Counted from the first letter of the stretch, positions 20,141-30,933 are shown. The stretch is 64,000 nt of DNA from Shewanella electrica (GCF_022321485.1 NZ_JAKOGG010000014.1:35216-99215); one strand, 5' to 3'. Numbers and translations are program-made. The notes: generated by a model from the letters alone, not told the origin.

Positions 20141-21523
20141 ATGTCAGAGCCGACTGCGTTAAGTCTTATTCCACCAATCGTGGTGTTGGTGTTTGCCGTA
20201 TGGTTACGTCGGCCCATTTTGGCGCTAATCATCGGTGCTGTAACTGGATTATTACTGCTTGACCCAAGCAGTGTGCTAGATAATTTTGCCACCGCTTCAT
20301 TAAATGTGATGCAGGATGAAACCATTGGTTGGTTGATTCTGGTATGCGGGGGCTTCGGTGCTTTAATCGCTTTGCTGGTGAGAACCGGCGGCGCATTGGC
20401 CTTTGGCCGTAATGCGATGCGTTTTGCTAAAGGACCGCGTTCATCATTATTGATGACTTTTATCCTCGGCATTGTGATTTTTATTGATGACTACCTCAAT
20501 GCGCTGACCGTGGGCGAAACCATGAAGCGCGTGACCGACCGTTTTAAAATCTCCCGTGAAATGCTCGCTTATATTGTTGACTCCACTGCGGCGCCAGTGT
20601 GCGTCATCGTACCTGTGTCAACGTGGGCAGTATTCTTCGGTGGTTTGTTGGTTGATAATGGCGTAGCGGAAAAGGGCGAGGGCATTCATGTTTATATGCA
20701 GGCCATTCCATACATGCTGTATGCTTGGTTAGCCGTGATTATGGTGCTGTTGGTGGCATTACGTATTGTGCCTGCCATTGGTCCAATGAAAAAGGCGGAG
20801 TTGGCAGCACAGGCTGGTACACCGGCCAAAGAGCAAGTGGACTTAGACGAAGTTATCACGTCAGACGAATATGCTGTCAAAGCGATGGAAGAGGAGTTTG
20901 AGGCGGCGGATAAACAAGGGCAATTGCACAACTTCTTGGTGCCGATGTTTATGCTGGTTGGCTTTACTGTCTACTTCGATATCGATGTATGGAAAGGCTT
21001 GTTAGCCACCTTGGTTATCACCTTACCTTATTACGGTATTCAACGCCTGATGCCATTGTCGGAAATGATGGATCAAATGATCGACGGCTTTAAAAGCATG
21101 TTGCCGGCGATCGGTACTGTAATTGCCGCTTTCGTATTTAAAGATGTCTGCGATCAGTTATTGTTGCCGCAATATGTTATCGATTCATTGAGTCCTTACA
21201 TGACGGCATCCATGCTGCCCGCGATCGTCTTTGTTGCCATGGCTGTGCTGGCTTTCGCCACTGGTTCAAGTTGGGGCATTTTTGCGGTGACTATCCCGAT
21301 TGTCATGCCGTTAGCACAGTCGGTTGGGGCGGATATTCCGCTGGTGATTGGTGCGCTGCTGTCGGCGTCGTCATTTGGTAGCCAAGCGTGTTTCTATTCC
21401 GACTCAACCGTATTGGCAGCGCAAGGTTCGGGCTGTAATTTGGTGAGCCATGCGGTAACACAGCTACCGTATGCACTGATTGCCGCGGCATTAGCATTTG
21501 TTGGCTTTATTATCATTGCTTGA
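20141..21523 (+). CDS. Na+/H+ antiporter, NhaC family
   Basis: A 460-residue polytopic membrane protein with about eleven hydrophobic segments. The NhaC/ion-transporter core is visible in FIDDYLNALTVGETMKRV, DSTAAPVCVIVPVSTWAVF and SFGSQACFYSDSTVLAAQG, where repeated acidic and polar residues lie within helices. A hydrophilic, acidic cytoplasmic loop occupies residues about 220-265. It probably exchanges Na+ or an organic cation for protons. ATG 20141 is preceded by TTGAGGATTTACGTTT. The exact substrate is not certain; some relatives carry amino acids with Na+. Confidence 0.87.
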   Translation: MSEPTALSLIPPIVVLVFAVWLRRPILALIIGAVTGLLLLDPSSVLDNFATASLNVMQDETIGWLILVCGGFGALIALLVRTGGALAFGRNAMRFAKGPRSSLLMTFILGIVIFIDDYLNALTVGETMKRVTDRFKISREMLAYIVDSTAAPVCVIVPVSTWAVFFGGLLVDNGVAEKGEGIHVYMQAIPYMLYAWLAVIMVLLVALRIVPAIGPMKKAELAAQAGTPAKEQVDLDEVITSDEYAVKAMEEEFEAADKQGQLHNFLVPMFMLVGFTVYFDIDVWKGLLATLVITLPYYGIQRLMPLSEMMDQMIDGFKSMLPAIGTVIAAFVFKDVCDQLLLPQYVIDSLSPYMTASMLPAIVFVAMAVLAFATGSSWGIFAVTIPIVMPLAQSVGADIPLVIGALLSASSFGSQACFYSDSTVLAAQGSGCNLVSHAVTQLPYALIAAALAFVGFIIIA

Positions 21524-21545
21524 TGTGCCAACCGCATTGTTCGTT

Positions 21546-21568
21546 AAAGCCCCGTTTGGGGCTTTTTT
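21546..21568 (+). terminator. terminator of nhaC-family gene
   Basis: Eight-bp stem AAAGCCCC/GGGGCTTT (21546-21553, 21558-21565) with loop GTTT and following T-run. Confidence 0.9.
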
Positions 21569-21641
21569 CTTGGGTAAATGAGCTGATCAGTGTCAGTCCG
21601 TTTACCAACAAAGGAATAACATTTGCTTGAATTTAGGCAAT

Positions 21642-21669
21642 AAAAAACCAGCACTAAGTGCTGGTTTTT
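21642..21669 (-). terminator. terminator of efp
   Basis: On the minus strand a stem of up to 13 bp (21657-21669 with 21643-21655) ends in a T-run, 19 bp after the efp stop. Confidence 0.88.
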
Positions 21670-21688
21670 CAACGAATATCGGTACCGA

Positions 21689-22252
21689 TTACACGCGTTT
21701 TTTGAATTCGCCAGTACGGGTATCGATTTCGATTTTGTCGCCTTCTTTAACGAAGTCAGCAACCATCACGGTCAGTTCTGAGTTAACCAGTTTAGCTGGT
21801 TTCATTACTTTACCGGTGGTATCGCCACGAGCTGCTGGTTCAGTGTAACCAACTTCACGAACGATAGTTGTAGGCAATTCAACAGAGATTGCTTTACCTT
21901 CGTAGAAAGTTACCTGACAGATTTCTTCCATACCATCTACGATATAGTTGATAGCGTCGCCCATGTTTTCAGCTTCAACGTCGTATTGGTTAAATTCTGC
22001 GTCCATGAATACATACATTGGATCGGCAAAGTAGGAATAAGTACATTCCAAGCGTTCCAGTTGGATGTCTTCTAATTTGTCATCCGCTTTGAACACAGTT
22101 TCAGTACCTGAACCCAGCAACAGGTTCTTCAGTTTCATTTTACAAACCGCAGCGTTACGGCCAGATTTGTTGTATTCGGTTTTCAGAACCACCATTGGGT
22201 TACCGTCAACCATAATTACGTTACCTGCGCGGACTTCCTGAGCAGTTTTCAT
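21689..22252 (-). CDS. efp: elongation factor P
   Basis: A 187-residue, three-domain tRNA-mimic that relieves ribosome stalling at polyproline. The tip of the domain I loop is [10 protein letters not shown], with arginine at residue 32 in place of the lysine of E. coli EF-P. That is the form rhamnosylated by EarP. earP lies directly upstream in the same direction (46 bp gap), so substrate and modifier are encoded together. ATG 22252 gives [13 protein letters not shown]. Confidence 0.97.
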   Translation of the reverse strand: MKTAQEVRAGNVIMVDGNPMVVLKTEYNKSGRNAAVCKMKLKNLLLGSGTETVFKADDKLEDIQLERLECTYSYFADPMYVFMDAEFNQYDVEAENMGDAINYIVDGMEEICQVTFYEGKAISVELPTTIVREVGYTEPAARGDTTGKVMKPAKLVNSELTVMVADFVKEGDKIEIDTRTGEFKKRV

Positions 22253-22298
22253 TACCTAGATTCCTATATTTCACGGTTTTTCACTACAGCGCAGCATC

Positions 22299-23471
22299 TT
22301 AGCCGTTTTTCACCATTTGCACTAGCCTCTTAGCGAGATCTGCGTGGTTTATTGCAGTTTTTGGCCAAATTTTCGCATGCTTATCGAGCGTAACTTCATG
22401 ATGTTGCAGCGATTGCCAATGAGTGCTGAAGGCTAATGGGTCATTTTGATTAAAGGCTAAATTTAGCTGTTGCCAGGTGTTTGCAGCGTCTAAAGGCAGT
22501 TGCTGACAATAACGCTGCATAAATGCTTGTAATTTATCAATATGTGCATCTTCATCTTGCGGATAAATGTGCCAGATAAAAGGTTTGCCAGCCCACTGCG
22601 CGCGCAGGAAAGAATCCTCGCCGCGCACGATGTTCAGATCGCAAGACCACAATAGTTGATCGTACTGTTCTTGATTGGTCATTGGCAGGATATGTAACGC
22701 CAATTGACCTTGCTGGTAATGCTGTTGTTTGCCCAACGCTGCCGTTGTGGTGGCTAATGCATCAGCGACCGAGGTCAGCGCCCGTCCTTGCGGGACGAAT
22801 AGGTGAGTGAGCTGTTGCCCAGTAATAAGCTGCTGACACAAGGCATTTATGGCCGAACTCTCATAACTGAACAGGCTGATTAGCCGATCATTTGCGCCTA
22901 CGTTATCAACACCTAAGCGTTGCAACAGCTGAACGCGTTGATTATTGGCTTGCCAAGCATCGCATTGTGCAAACAAGTTTTTTTCACACAACAGACCGCC
23001 AGATTTTTCGGAAAAACCCGGGAAGAAAAAGCGTTTCTTTACGCCGTTTTTCACAGGAGAGTTCAATCCATGGCAATCATCTATCCAGCTTTCAGCACTT
23101 AAGTACTCTAAGTTAATCCAGAGTGGAAAAGGCTTAATTACTGCGGTGGCGTCAATGATTTCTGCGGGCAGGTCACAGGCAAAAGCTTCGATTAACACAC
23201 TGCCAGCTTGCCACGGGCGGCTGAGAGGCTGGTCCCACTTGATGATATTGACGTGGTGATGCTGTTGCTCGATCAGCGTGATGTCTAGTTCTGGCAGAAT
23301 GAATTGAAAGCTACGCAGGTCGTCGACCCAAAGATTAACTGGTTGTTGATATTCATTGGCGAGCTGTTTGGCTAAACGCCAAGTAACACCGATATCACCA
23401 TAGTTATCGACCACGGTGCAGAAGATATCCCAATGTTGGCCGGGAGTTGGGGAAACACTTACGTTGTTCAT
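22299..23471 (-). CDS. earP: EF-P arginine-32 rhamnosyltransferase
   Basis: About 390 residues, EarP (DUF2331) family, a GT-B inverting glycosyltransferase that transfers rhamnose from dTDP-rhamnose to Arg32 of EF-P. The N-terminal signature VVDNYGDIGVTWRLAKQL contains the catalytic and acceptor-binding aspartates (D22, D26). The C-terminal donor-site segment NIVRGEDSFLRAQWAGKPFIWHIYPQDEDAH is intact. I place the start at ATG 23471; a GTG three codons upstream (23480) is possible. It lies upstream of efp, its target. Confidence 0.95.
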   Translation of the reverse strand: MNNVSVSPTPGQHWDIFCTVVDNYGDIGVTWRLAKQLANEYQQPVNLWVDDLRSFQFILPELDITLIEQQHHHVNIIKWDQPLSRPWQAGSVLIEAFACDLPAEIIDATAVIKPFPLWINLEYLSAESWIDDCHGLNSPVKNGVKKRFFFPGFSEKSGGLLCEKNLFAQCDAWQANNQRVQLLQRLGVDNVGANDRLISLFSYESSAINALCQQLITGQQLTHLFVPQGRALTSVADALATTTAALGKQQHYQQGQLALHILPMTNQEQYDQLLWSCDLNIVRGEDSFLRAQWAGKPFIWHIYPQDEDAHIDKLQAFMQRYCQQLPLDAANTWQQLNLAFNQNDPLAFSTHWQSLQHHEVTLDKHAKIWPKTAINHADLAKRLVQMVKNG

Positions 23472-23480
23472 GATCTTCAC

Positions 23481-23507
23481 AAAAAAGGCGGCTCAACGCC
23501 GCCTTTT
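23481..23507 (-). terminator. terminator of fldA
   Basis: On the minus strand a 10-bp GC-rich stem (23498-23507 with 23483-23492), loop of five, then a T-run that ends just before the earP start region. Confidence 0.88.
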
Positions 23508-23528
23508 ATCTATTCCTTTAGCCGGAAG

Positions 23529-24056
23529 TTAGTCTTCAAGCTCGCTTAAGCACATTTCGTCATAAATCTGCTTAACCCAAGCATCAACACGTTCTTCGGT
23601 AAGCTCTGGTTGACGGTCTTCATCAATACCTAAGCCGACAAAATGTTTGTCGTCTACCAACGCTTTTGACGCTTCAAAATCGTAGCTCTCAGTTGGCCAA
23701 TGACCGATGATGATGGCGCCGCGTGCTTCTACGATATCGCGAATGGTACCCATCGCATCTAAGAAGTACTCTGCGTAATCTTCTTGGTCACCACAACCGA
23801 AAATTGCTACCAGTTTGTCGGTAAAATCAATTTTTTCCAGTTCTGGGAAGAAGTCGTCCCAATCACATTGGGCTTCGCCGTAGTACCAAGTTGGAATGCC
23901 GAGGAGCAATAAATCGTATGACGCGATATCCTCTTTGGTACTCTTGGCAATATCTTTTACGGCGACCATTTTCTCGCCCAGTTTTTTCTGGATCATCTGG
24001 GCGACAGCTTCAGTGTTACCTGTGTCGCTACCGAAAAAAAGACCTACAGTTGCCAT
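23529..24056 (-). CDS. fldA: flavodoxin I
   Basis: The 175-residue FMN-binding electron carrier has the phosphate-binding loop FGSDTGNTEAVA near residues 8-19 and aromatic FMN stackers in IPTWYYGEAQCDWDD and GCGDQEDYAEYF. Long-chain type with the loop insertion. It supplies electrons to biosynthetic and radical SAM enzymes. ATG 24056 is behind CTAAAGGAAAGACA. The gene order fldA-ybfE-ybfF with divergent seqA-pgm reproduces the E. coli cluster. Confidence 0.96.
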   Translation of the reverse strand: MATVGLFFGSDTGNTEAVAQMIQKKLGEKMVAVKDIAKSTKEDIASYDLLLLGIPTWYYGEAQCDWDDFFPELEKIDFTDKLVAIFGCGDQEDYAEYFLDAMGTIRDIVEARGAIIIGHWPTESYDFEASKALVDDKHFVGLGIDEDRQPELTEERVDAWVKQIYDEMCLSELED

Positions 24057-24103
24057 TGTCTTTCCTTTAGTTAATCTAAATACTCAAAAAAGTCTGAGAT
24101 CGC

Positions 24104-24382
24104 TCAATACTGCCGAGTCAGAGTGTCCTGAAGAATGATCTCAATTAGCTGACTGCGGCTGATGTTACTGTCGGAAGCTTTCTCATTCAAGGCGTCATAC
24201 AATTCTTGTGACACCTTTAACTCTATCCGTTTTAATCCCTTCTCTCGATCACGTTTAATTTGGTTACGTTTGTTAACCCGTAACTGCTGCTCACGAGGAA
24301 GTGGATTACTTCTTGGACGTCCACGTCGCTTTTCATTGGCAAAAAGGTCGATCGTGGTTCTGTCAGTTGATTCTTTTGCCAT
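24104..24382 (-). CDS. ybfE: LexA-regulated protein YbfE homologue
   Basis: A 92-residue, very basic protein. An N-terminal AT-hook-like GRPRSNPLPREQQLRVNKR stretch (residues 20-40) precedes a predicted ribbon-helix-helix-like C-terminal half (RIELKVSQELYDALNEKA, SRSQLIEIIL). E. coli YbfE is SOS-induced, but I could not find a CTGT-N8-ACAG LexA box upstream here, so SOS control is not supported. It lies 47 bp before fldA on the same strand. Confidence 0.85.
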   Translation of the reverse strand: MAKESTDRTTIDLFANEKRRGRPRSNPLPREQQLRVNKRNQIKRDREKGLKRIELKVSQELYDALNEKASDSNISRSQLIEIILQDTLTRQY

Positions 24383-24507
24383 GTTTCTTATTATAACTGC
24401 GCGTTACCGAAGCCTAGCTACTCACACGGGATCAAACGCTTAAGCAAAATCCCTTGCGTAAAAGAAGCGGGAATATATCACAGCCTCCCGCTATCAGCCA
24501 TACACTG

Positions 24508-25290
24508 TTAAGTATTTGCTGAACAGTTGTCGATAAATTCGCTGACAATCCGATTAAACACTGCCGGTTTCTGGGCATGAAGCCAGTGACCCGTGCCCTG
24601 AATGGTCTTGGCGCTAACTTGCGGAAACTGTCGCTTCACTTCAGCGGTATACTCTGCCAAGACGTAATTTGAGTCACCACCCCGTACAAATAAGGCAGGG
24701 CCTTGGTAGGCTTTCGCTGTGCTAGCATCAGTGTTGAACCAACCAACAATGTGATCGTAACTATTGATCAGCTCTGCAAGATTGAATTTCCAGCCAAAAC
24801 CCGCATCACCACGCCGTAAGCTTTTCAGCAAGAATTGGGCAGTCGCTTCATCAATATCGTGGGATAACAGATGGGCAAGGGCAGCGCGGCGGTCTTTGAC
24901 GTCTGTAGCCATCGACGTTAGGCCAGCAAAGACTTTGTCGTGGTGCGGCGGATAACTCACTGGAGCGATATCGGCAGCGACCAGCGCTTTAACGCGCTCA
25001 GGATAATTTAAAGCCAACGTCATGGCGATTTTACCGCCCATGGAATGACCGACAACATAAAAGCTATCAATCGCTAGTGAGTCTAACGTCGCTATGATTT
25101 CAGCGGCCATTGCTGGATATGTCATTGGACTGATTTGCGGGCTTTGGCCGTGATTGGGGCAGTCGACGCGAATGGTGCGATAGCGGCTTTCTAACTCGCG
25201 CCCTAATCCTTTGAGATTGTCACAATCACCAAACAAGCCATGAATAAGCACGACGGGAAAGCCCGCGCCAGTATCAATAAAATGTACCAT
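24508..25290 (-). CDS. ybfF: alpha/beta-hydrolase fold esterase YbfF
   Basis: A 260-residue alpha/beta hydrolase. The oxyanion strand reads VVLIHGLFGDCDNL, the nucleophile elbow GHSMGGK, and the catalytic histidine is in GTGHWLHAQKP. E. coli YbfF has thioesterase and esterase activity with acyl-CoA and short esters; the physiological substrate is unknown. It starts at ATG 25290 with a weak ribosome site. It is divergent from seqA, as in E. coli. Confidence 0.92.
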   Translation of the reverse strand: MVHFIDTGAGFPVVLIHGLFGDCDNLKGLGRELESRYRTIRVDCPNHGQSPQISPMTYPAMAAEIIATLDSLAIDSFYVVGHSMGGKIAMTLALNYPERVKALVAADIAPVSYPPHHDKVFAGLTSMATDVKDRRAALAHLLSHDIDEATAQFLLKSLRRGDAGFGWKFNLAELINSYDHIVGWFNTDASTAKAYQGPALFVRGGDSNYVLAEYTAEVKRQFPQVSAKTIQGTGHWLHAQKPAVFNRIVSEFIDNCSANT

Positions 25291-25537
25291 GCAGCGTTAC
25301 TATATGTTCCGATTCAATAGGAGGCGGCTATTGTGGGCCATGGTTGCGGGAGTGACAAGTTGGATTCACTTAATTTATTGCGGCAAATTTATTCAATCGA
25401 CACACGTTGGCTTGTTATAACGCGAAATTTTTATGGAGAAATCATGTCGCTATTAAAGGTTTATGGCATACTGCTTTCACTAAAAAGAAAACGCTTCTAC
25501 TGCGAAAAGTTATCGCATTCGTATGTCAGGGAATAGC

Positions 25538-26122
25538 ATGAAATATATTGAAATAGATGAAGAACTTTATCGTTTTATTGCCAGCAAAACTGAAAAAATC
25601 GGTGAGAGCGCATCCGACATTCTGCGCCGTTTGCTGTCGCTGCCGATGACTGATTCAGAAGCGAGTCAGCCTGTAGCGGTTACGGTAAGTCAACCAAGTT
25701 TAGAATCCAATTATCAGCCTAATTCATTGCCTGACGAACCCGAGCTTAACGCTACTGAATTCCAATTCAGCCAAGCGCAATTGGACGAACAAAAAGGTGC
25801 TGTAGGTCGTTTCCTGTTCGCATTGAGCAGCTTACAACAGCAAGCACCAAGTAAATTCGCCGCAGTGTTACAGGTTCAAGGTCGCGGTAGATTGTATTTT
25901 GCTCGCTCGAAAGAAGAGTTATTGCAAGCAAGCCAATCGAGCAACCCAAAAGAGATTGGTAACAGCGGCTATTGGGTCACTACCAACAACAATACCGCCA
26001 AGAAACAAGCTATCTTGACTGAAGCCATTTTGGCGTTAGGTAGCAGCGAAACAGCTGCACAAGCGTTAGCTAATCAGGCTTTGCCTACGCCGGTAGTATC
26101 GGAATCGACCGCATCGAAATAG
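25538..26122 (+). CDS. seqA: replication initiation negative modulator SeqA
   Basis: The 194-residue protein has an N-terminal oligomerisation domain ([33 protein letters not shown]; first ~35 residues), a glutamine/serine-rich linker, and a C-terminal hemimethylated-GATC binding domain containing [10 protein letters not shown] and [13 protein letters not shown]. It sequesters newly replicated oriC and the dnaA promoter. ATG 25538 matches the family start; the in-frame ATG at 25523 adds five residues. pgm follows after 37 bp, as in enterics. Confidence 0.95.
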   Translation: MKYIEIDEELYRFIASKTEKIGESASDILRRLLSLPMTDSEASQPVAVTVSQPSLESNYQPNSLPDEPELNATEFQFSQAQLDEQKGAVGRFLFALSSLQQQAPSKFAAVLQVQGRGRLYFARSKEELLQASQSSNPKEIGNSGYWVTTNNNTAKKQAILTEAILALGSSETAAQALANQALPTPVVSESTASK

Positions 26123-26159
26123 GCTTAATTGGTTTCATTTCAAGGAAAGAGAGGACATT

Positions 26160-27812
26160 TTGGCTATTCATGACCGCGCAGGCAAAGTTGCCGAACAGCA
26201 AGACCTTATCAACATTCCCAAACTGATGAGTTTGTATTATCGCCTCGTTCCCAATGTGGACAACGCGGCGGAGCAAGTCAGTTTTGGTACCTCTGGCCAC
26301 CGTGGCTCAGCACTATTAAGTAGCTTTAACCAAAACCATATTTGGGCAATTGCTCAAGCAACGGTTGATTACCGCCAGCAAGCGGGCATCAACGGTGAGC
26401 TATTTTTGGGGATGGACACCCATGCCTTATCGCAAGCGGCTTATATCTCTGCGTTAGAAGTCCTCGTGGCGAATGATGTGAAAGTGGTGGTGCAGCAAAA
26501 CGAGAGTTTCACACCAACACCGGTTGTTTCACATGCCATCGTCTGTGCCAATAAAGGCAAAACGAAAGACGCCGCCGATTTGGCCGATGGTCTGATTATT
26601 ACGCCGTCGCACAATCCGCCGCAGGATGGTGGTATCAAATATAATCCTCCTCATGGTGGCCCCGCTGAAGGGCAAGTCACCAGTTGGATCCAAGATCGTG
26701 CTAATCAGTATTTAAAAAATCGTCTTGAGGGCATCAAAAAGCTTAATTACGGCGTAGCGAAAACCGCTGGCCTAGTGCAAGAACGCGATTTGATTACGCC
26801 ATACGTGCAAGATTTGGCTAACGTGGTTGATGTTAAGGCGATTGCCAAAGCCGGTATCAAGATTGGCGTCGATCCACTCGGTGGCTCTGGTATCTACTAT
26901 TGGGATGTTATTGCCAAAGAGTTTGGTATCAACGTCACTTTGGTCAATGACAAAGTCGATCCGACTTTTGGTTTTATGCCGCTCGATAAAGACGGCAAGA
27001 TCCGCATGGATTGCTCGTCACCTTATGCCATGACCGGTTTGCTGAAACACCAAGACGAATTTGATCTGTGTTTGGGGAACGATCCCGATTACGACCGTCA
27101 CGGTATTGTGTGCCCACATTATGGTTTGATGAATCCGAACCATTATTTAGCCGTGGCGATCGATTATTTGCTGACCCATCGTCCGCAATGGTCGGCGGAA
27201 CTTAAAATCGGTAAAACGTTGGTATCGAGTGCATTGATCGACCGGATTGTGGCGGGTCACCAGCGTAACCTTTGTGAAGTCCCTGTAGGTTTTAAATGGT
27301 TTGTTGATGGCTTGGCCGATGGCTCATTCGCGTTTGGCGGCGAAGAGAGTGCCGGTGCTGCATTCTTACGTTTTGATGGCACCACCTGGTGTACCGATAA
27401 AGACGGTATCATTCTTGGTTTACTGGCGGCAGAAATTTTGGCCGTTACCGGCAAAACGCCCGCTGTACGTTACCAAGAACTTATCAAAGAATACGGCACC
27501 AGTTACTACAGCCGTGTTGATAGCCCGATCAGTCCAAAACAGAAAGCCAAATTTGGTGATCTGAATGCCGACACGTTAGGCGCGACCGAATTGGCTGGTG
27601 AAGCGATTGAAAGCGTGCTGACTCATGCCCCCGGTAACGGCGCGGCGATTGGCGGCATTAAAGTGAATACCGCTAACGGCTGGTTTGCCGCGCGTCCATC
27701 AGGTACTGAAGCACTATACAAAGTGTATGCAGAAAGCTTTATCAGCGAAGAGCACTTAGCGAGCTTGTTGAGTGAAGCACAAGCGTTAATCAAGCAGGCA
27801 CTTAAAGGCTAA
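26160..27812 (+). CDS. pgm: phosphoglucomutase
   Basis: Interconverts glucose-1-phosphate and glucose-6-phosphate for glycogen and sugar-nucleotide supply. The 550-residue protein shows FGTSGHRGS (phosphate loop), the phosphoserine site [11 protein letters not shown], the Mg loop DPDYDRHG, the sugar-binding [10 protein letters not shown] and the C-terminal [10 protein letters not shown]. It starts with TTG 26160 behind GGAAAGAGAGG, giving [13 protein letters not shown] like E. coli Pgm. It is in an operon with seqA and ends in a terminator. Confidence 0.96.
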   Translation: MAIHDRAGKVAEQQDLINIPKLMSLYYRLVPNVDNAAEQVSFGTSGHRGSALLSSFNQNHIWAIAQATVDYRQQAGINGELFLGMDTHALSQAAYISALEVLVANDVKVVVQQNESFTPTPVVSHAIVCANKGKTKDAADLADGLIITPSHNPPQDGGIKYNPPHGGPAEGQVTSWIQDRANQYLKNRLEGIKKLNYGVAKTAGLVQERDLITPYVQDLANVVDVKAIAKAGIKIGVDPLGGSGIYYWDVIAKEFGINVTLVNDKVDPTFGFMPLDKDGKIRMDCSSPYAMTGLLKHQDEFDLCLGNDPDYDRHGIVCPHYGLMNPNHYLAVAIDYLLTHRPQWSAELKIGKTLVSSALIDRIVAGHQRNLCEVPVGFKWFVDGLADGSFAFGGEESAGAAFLRFDGTTWCTDKDGIILGLLAAEILAVTGKTPAVRYQELIKEYGTSYYSRVDSPISPKQKAKFGDLNADTLGATELAGEAIESVLTHAPGNGAAIGGIKVNTANGWFAARPSGTEALYKVYAESFISEEHLASLLSEAQALIKQALKG

Positions 27813-27841
27813 GTTATTGCGGGACCGTACAACGTCCTAAG

Positions 27842-27872
27842 AAAAAGCCAGCATGAAATTGCTGGCTTTTTT
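27842..27872 (+). terminator. terminator of pgm
   Basis: An eleven-bp stem (27842-27852 with 27861-27871) plus T-run. It probably also limits convergent trxB transcription. Confidence 0.88.
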
Positions 27873-27892
27873 ACATTTAGGGGCTGTTGACC

Positions 27893-28882
<990 letters not shown>

Positions 28883-28944
28883 TTAGGTAATTTAGTCGCA
28901 GTGGTAAAGCCAGCGTAAAGGAATATTCATGATTGCTGTAATCG

Positions 28945-28970
28945 AAAAAAGGAGCCATTGGCTCCTTTTT
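28945..28970 (-). terminator. terminator of ald
   Basis: A twelve-bp near-perfect stem (28946-28957 with 28959-28970) that ends in T on the minus strand, 23 bp after the ald stop. Confidence 0.88.
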
Positions 28971-28992
28971 AATCAAGAACTTTGCTGCGTTA

Positions 28993-30105
28993 TCACAATA
29001 TGGTGGTCGCTGGGGTATATTCCAACCCATGCGCCTCTGCAACTTCACGACAAGTCAGTTTGCCGTGCATCACGTTTAGGCCATTCAGCAGGTGTCTATC
29101 GTGCATCAACGCTTCTTTATAACCGAGCTTAGCCAGTTTCAAAATGTAGGGCAGGGTGGCACTGTTCAGCGCGAAGGTTGAAGTACGCGCAACCGCGCCC
29201 GGCATGTTTGCCACGCAATAATGCACCACGTCATCGACGATGTAGGTAGGATCTTGGTGAGTCGTCGCTTTGGACGTTTCAACACAACCACCTTGGTCGA
29301 TGGCTACGTCGACAATCGCGCTGCCCGGTTTCATCTTAGCGACCATCTCTTTAGTGATAAGCTTAGGCGCCGCTGCGCCAGGGATGAGCACTCCGCCAAT
29401 CACTAAGTCAGCTTCTAACACCAATTTTTCGATGGCATCAGCGGTTGAGTAAACGGTTTTCAGTGCTGCGCCAAATTGCGCATTCAAACGACGCAGTGCG
29501 TCAATTGAACGGTCAACCACGGTAACATCCGCGCCCATACCAATGGCGATTTGCGCTGCGTTAGTACCCACCATGCCACCACCGATAATCACTACTTTTG
29601 CAGGAGCCACGCCCGGCACACCACCGAGTAACATACCGCGACCGCCGTGTGATTTTTCCAGTGCCATCGCACCAGCTTGGATCGACATACGACCAGCAAC
29701 TTCTGACATTGGCGCCAACAAAGGCAGACCGCCGCGGTCATCTGTCACGGTTTCGTAAGCAATACAAACCGCGCCACTTTTTAATAAATCTTCAGTTTGT
29801 GGCAAATCTGGCGCTAAATGCAGATAAGTAAATAAAATCTGATCGTGCTTGAGCATGGCGCGCTCAACCGCCAATGGCTCTTTAACTTTGACAATCATCT
29901 CTGCGATGGCAAAGATTTCTGCAGCTGTGGCAAGGACTTCCGCGCCCGCATCAATGTACGCTTGGTCGCTAAAACCAATGCCTGCACCGGCATTTTGCTC
30001 AATGAAAACCTGATGCCCTTGTAGGGTAAGTTCCTTCACGGCGGACGGCACCATACCTACGCGGTATTCATGGTTTTTTATCTCTTTTGGTACACCAATT
30101 TTCAT
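28993..30105 (-). CDS. ald: alanine dehydrogenase
   Basis: NAD-dependent interconversion of alanine with pyruvate and ammonia. The 371-residue protein has the N-terminal signature MKIGVPKEIKNHEYRVG, a Rossmann motif GGGMVGTNAAQIAIGMGADVTV-type near residue 175, and the active-site region around YLHLAPD. ATG 30105 is behind GAGGCTCTACAT; nine more upstream codons are unconserved. Divergent from lrp, and the shared region holds an Lrp-type site, consistent with Lrp control of alanine catabolism. Confidence 0.95.
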   Translation of the reverse strand: MKIGVPKEIKNHEYRVGMVPSAVKELTLQGHQVFIEQNAGAGIGFSDQAYIDAGAEVLATAAEIFAIAEMIVKVKEPLAVERAMLKHDQILFTYLHLAPDLPQTEDLLKSGAVCIAYETVTDDRGGLPLLAPMSEVAGRMSIQAGAMALEKSHGGRGMLLGGVPGVAPAKVVIIGGGMVGTNAAQIAIGMGADVTVVDRSIDALRRLNAQFGAALKTVYSTADAIEKLVLEADLVIGGVLIPGAAAPKLITKEMVAKMKPGSAIVDVAIDQGGCVETSKATTHQDPTYIVDDVVHYCVANMPGAVARTSTFALNSATLPYILKLAKLGYKEALMHDRHLLNGLNVMHGKLTCREVAEAHGLEYTPATTIL

Positions 30106-30165
30106 ATGTAGAGCCTCGTGTATAAAACACATCTGTCGAGAGTAAGATATTTGTTATAATTAACT

Positions 30166-30184
30166 CCTGATGTCATGCATCAGG
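30166..30184. promoter_or_regulatory. 19-bp palindrome in ald/lrp region
   Basis: Perfect seven-bp arms CCTGATG / CATCAGG around TCATG, followed by GTTTTCT. It may be an operator or a short hairpin. It lies 61 bp before ald and 97 bp before lrp. Confidence 0.4.
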
Positions 30185-30190
30185 GTTTTC

Positions 30191-30205
30191 TAGTATATTA
30201 TTCTC
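30191..30205. promoter_or_regulatory. Lrp-type binding site
   Basis: TAGTATATTATTCTC matches 14 of 15 positions of the E. coli Lrp consensus YAGHAWATTWTDCTR; only the last base differs. It lies between the divergent ald and lrp genes, where Lrp activation of ald and autoregulation would be expected. Confidence 0.6.
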
Positions 30206-30281
30206 GCAACAGATAATGTTGCTAAAGTTCCAACATACGCGAAATTAAATATTGTTTTAGTGATAAAACAAGGTTAAAAAA

Positions 30282-30773
30282 ATGGCCGAAATTAAAAAGA
30301 GCACTATGAAAGACCTCGATAGAATCGACCGTAACATCCTTAATGAGCTACAGAACGATGGTCGTATGTCGAACGTCGAACTTTCAAAACGGGTAGGACT
30401 GAGTCCTACTCCTTGTCTGGAACGGGTTAAACGCTTAGAAAAGCAGGGATATATCAAGGGATATAACGCTCAGGTTAATCCGCAGTTATTGGGGGCTTCG
30501 CTACTGATTTTTGTAGAGATAACTCTTAACCGCGATACGCCTGACGTTTTTGATAAGTTTAATCGCGCCGTACAATACCTCGATGATATTCAGGAGTGTC
30601 ACTTAGTATCAGGTGATTTCGATTACCTGTTGAAAACACGAGTTGAAGATATGTCTGCGTATCGCAAACTGCTAGGGGAAACCCTGCTGAAGCTGCCAGC
30701 GGTTTCTGACACTCGTACCTACGTGGTCATGGAAGAAGTAAAACAAAGCAATCGCATCGCGATTGAGTTGTAA
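30282..30773 (+). CDS. lrp: leucine-responsive regulatory protein
   Basis: A 163-residue Lrp/AsnC regulator. It has an N-terminal helix-turn-helix (DRIDRNILNELQNDGRMSNVELSKRVGLSPTPC, residues ~12-45) and a C-terminal RAM ligand-binding domain (CHLVSGDFDYLLKTRVEDM). Length equals E. coli Lrp (164), and the sequence is the global Lrp type rather than AsnC. It is adjacent to ald, its likely target. It ends in a UUCG-capped hairpin, and ftsK follows as in E. coli. Confidence 0.96.
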   Translation: MAEIKKSTMKDLDRIDRNILNELQNDGRMSNVELSKRVGLSPTPCLERVKRLEKQGYIKGYNAQVNPQLLGASLLIFVEITLNRDTPDVFDKFNRAVQYLDDIQECHLVSGDFDYLLKTRVEDMSAYRKLLGETLLKLPAVSDTRTYVVMEEVKQSNRIAIEL

Positions 30774-30782
30774 GCACTATCC

Positions 30783-30814
30783 AAGTTGTCTTTTATTTCG
30801 ATAAAAGACAACTT
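30783..30814 (+). terminator. terminator of lrp with UUCG tetraloop
   Basis: A perfect 14-bp stem (30783-30796 with 30801-30814) capped by TTCG. The downstream T content is modest (TTCTTACTGTT), but the RNA hairpin would be very stable. Confidence 0.75.
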
Positions 30815-30933
30815 TCTTACTGTTCAATTTCCCTTCAACTTCAAAAAGCTATGCTTGTGCTCTCAATTGGCTGAGGACCACTGCACTTTGTGGCAGATTC
30901 TGGTATCTTAGCTGCAGTTTAATATTTGCTTCG

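Noticed and set aside
24383-24507. LexA box for ybfE
   Set aside because: No CTGT-N8-ACAG or close variant is present in the upstream region.
25333-25536. 67-aa plus-strand ORF between ybfF and seqA
   Set aside because: No conservation recognised, weak start context, and it fills the divergent promoter region.
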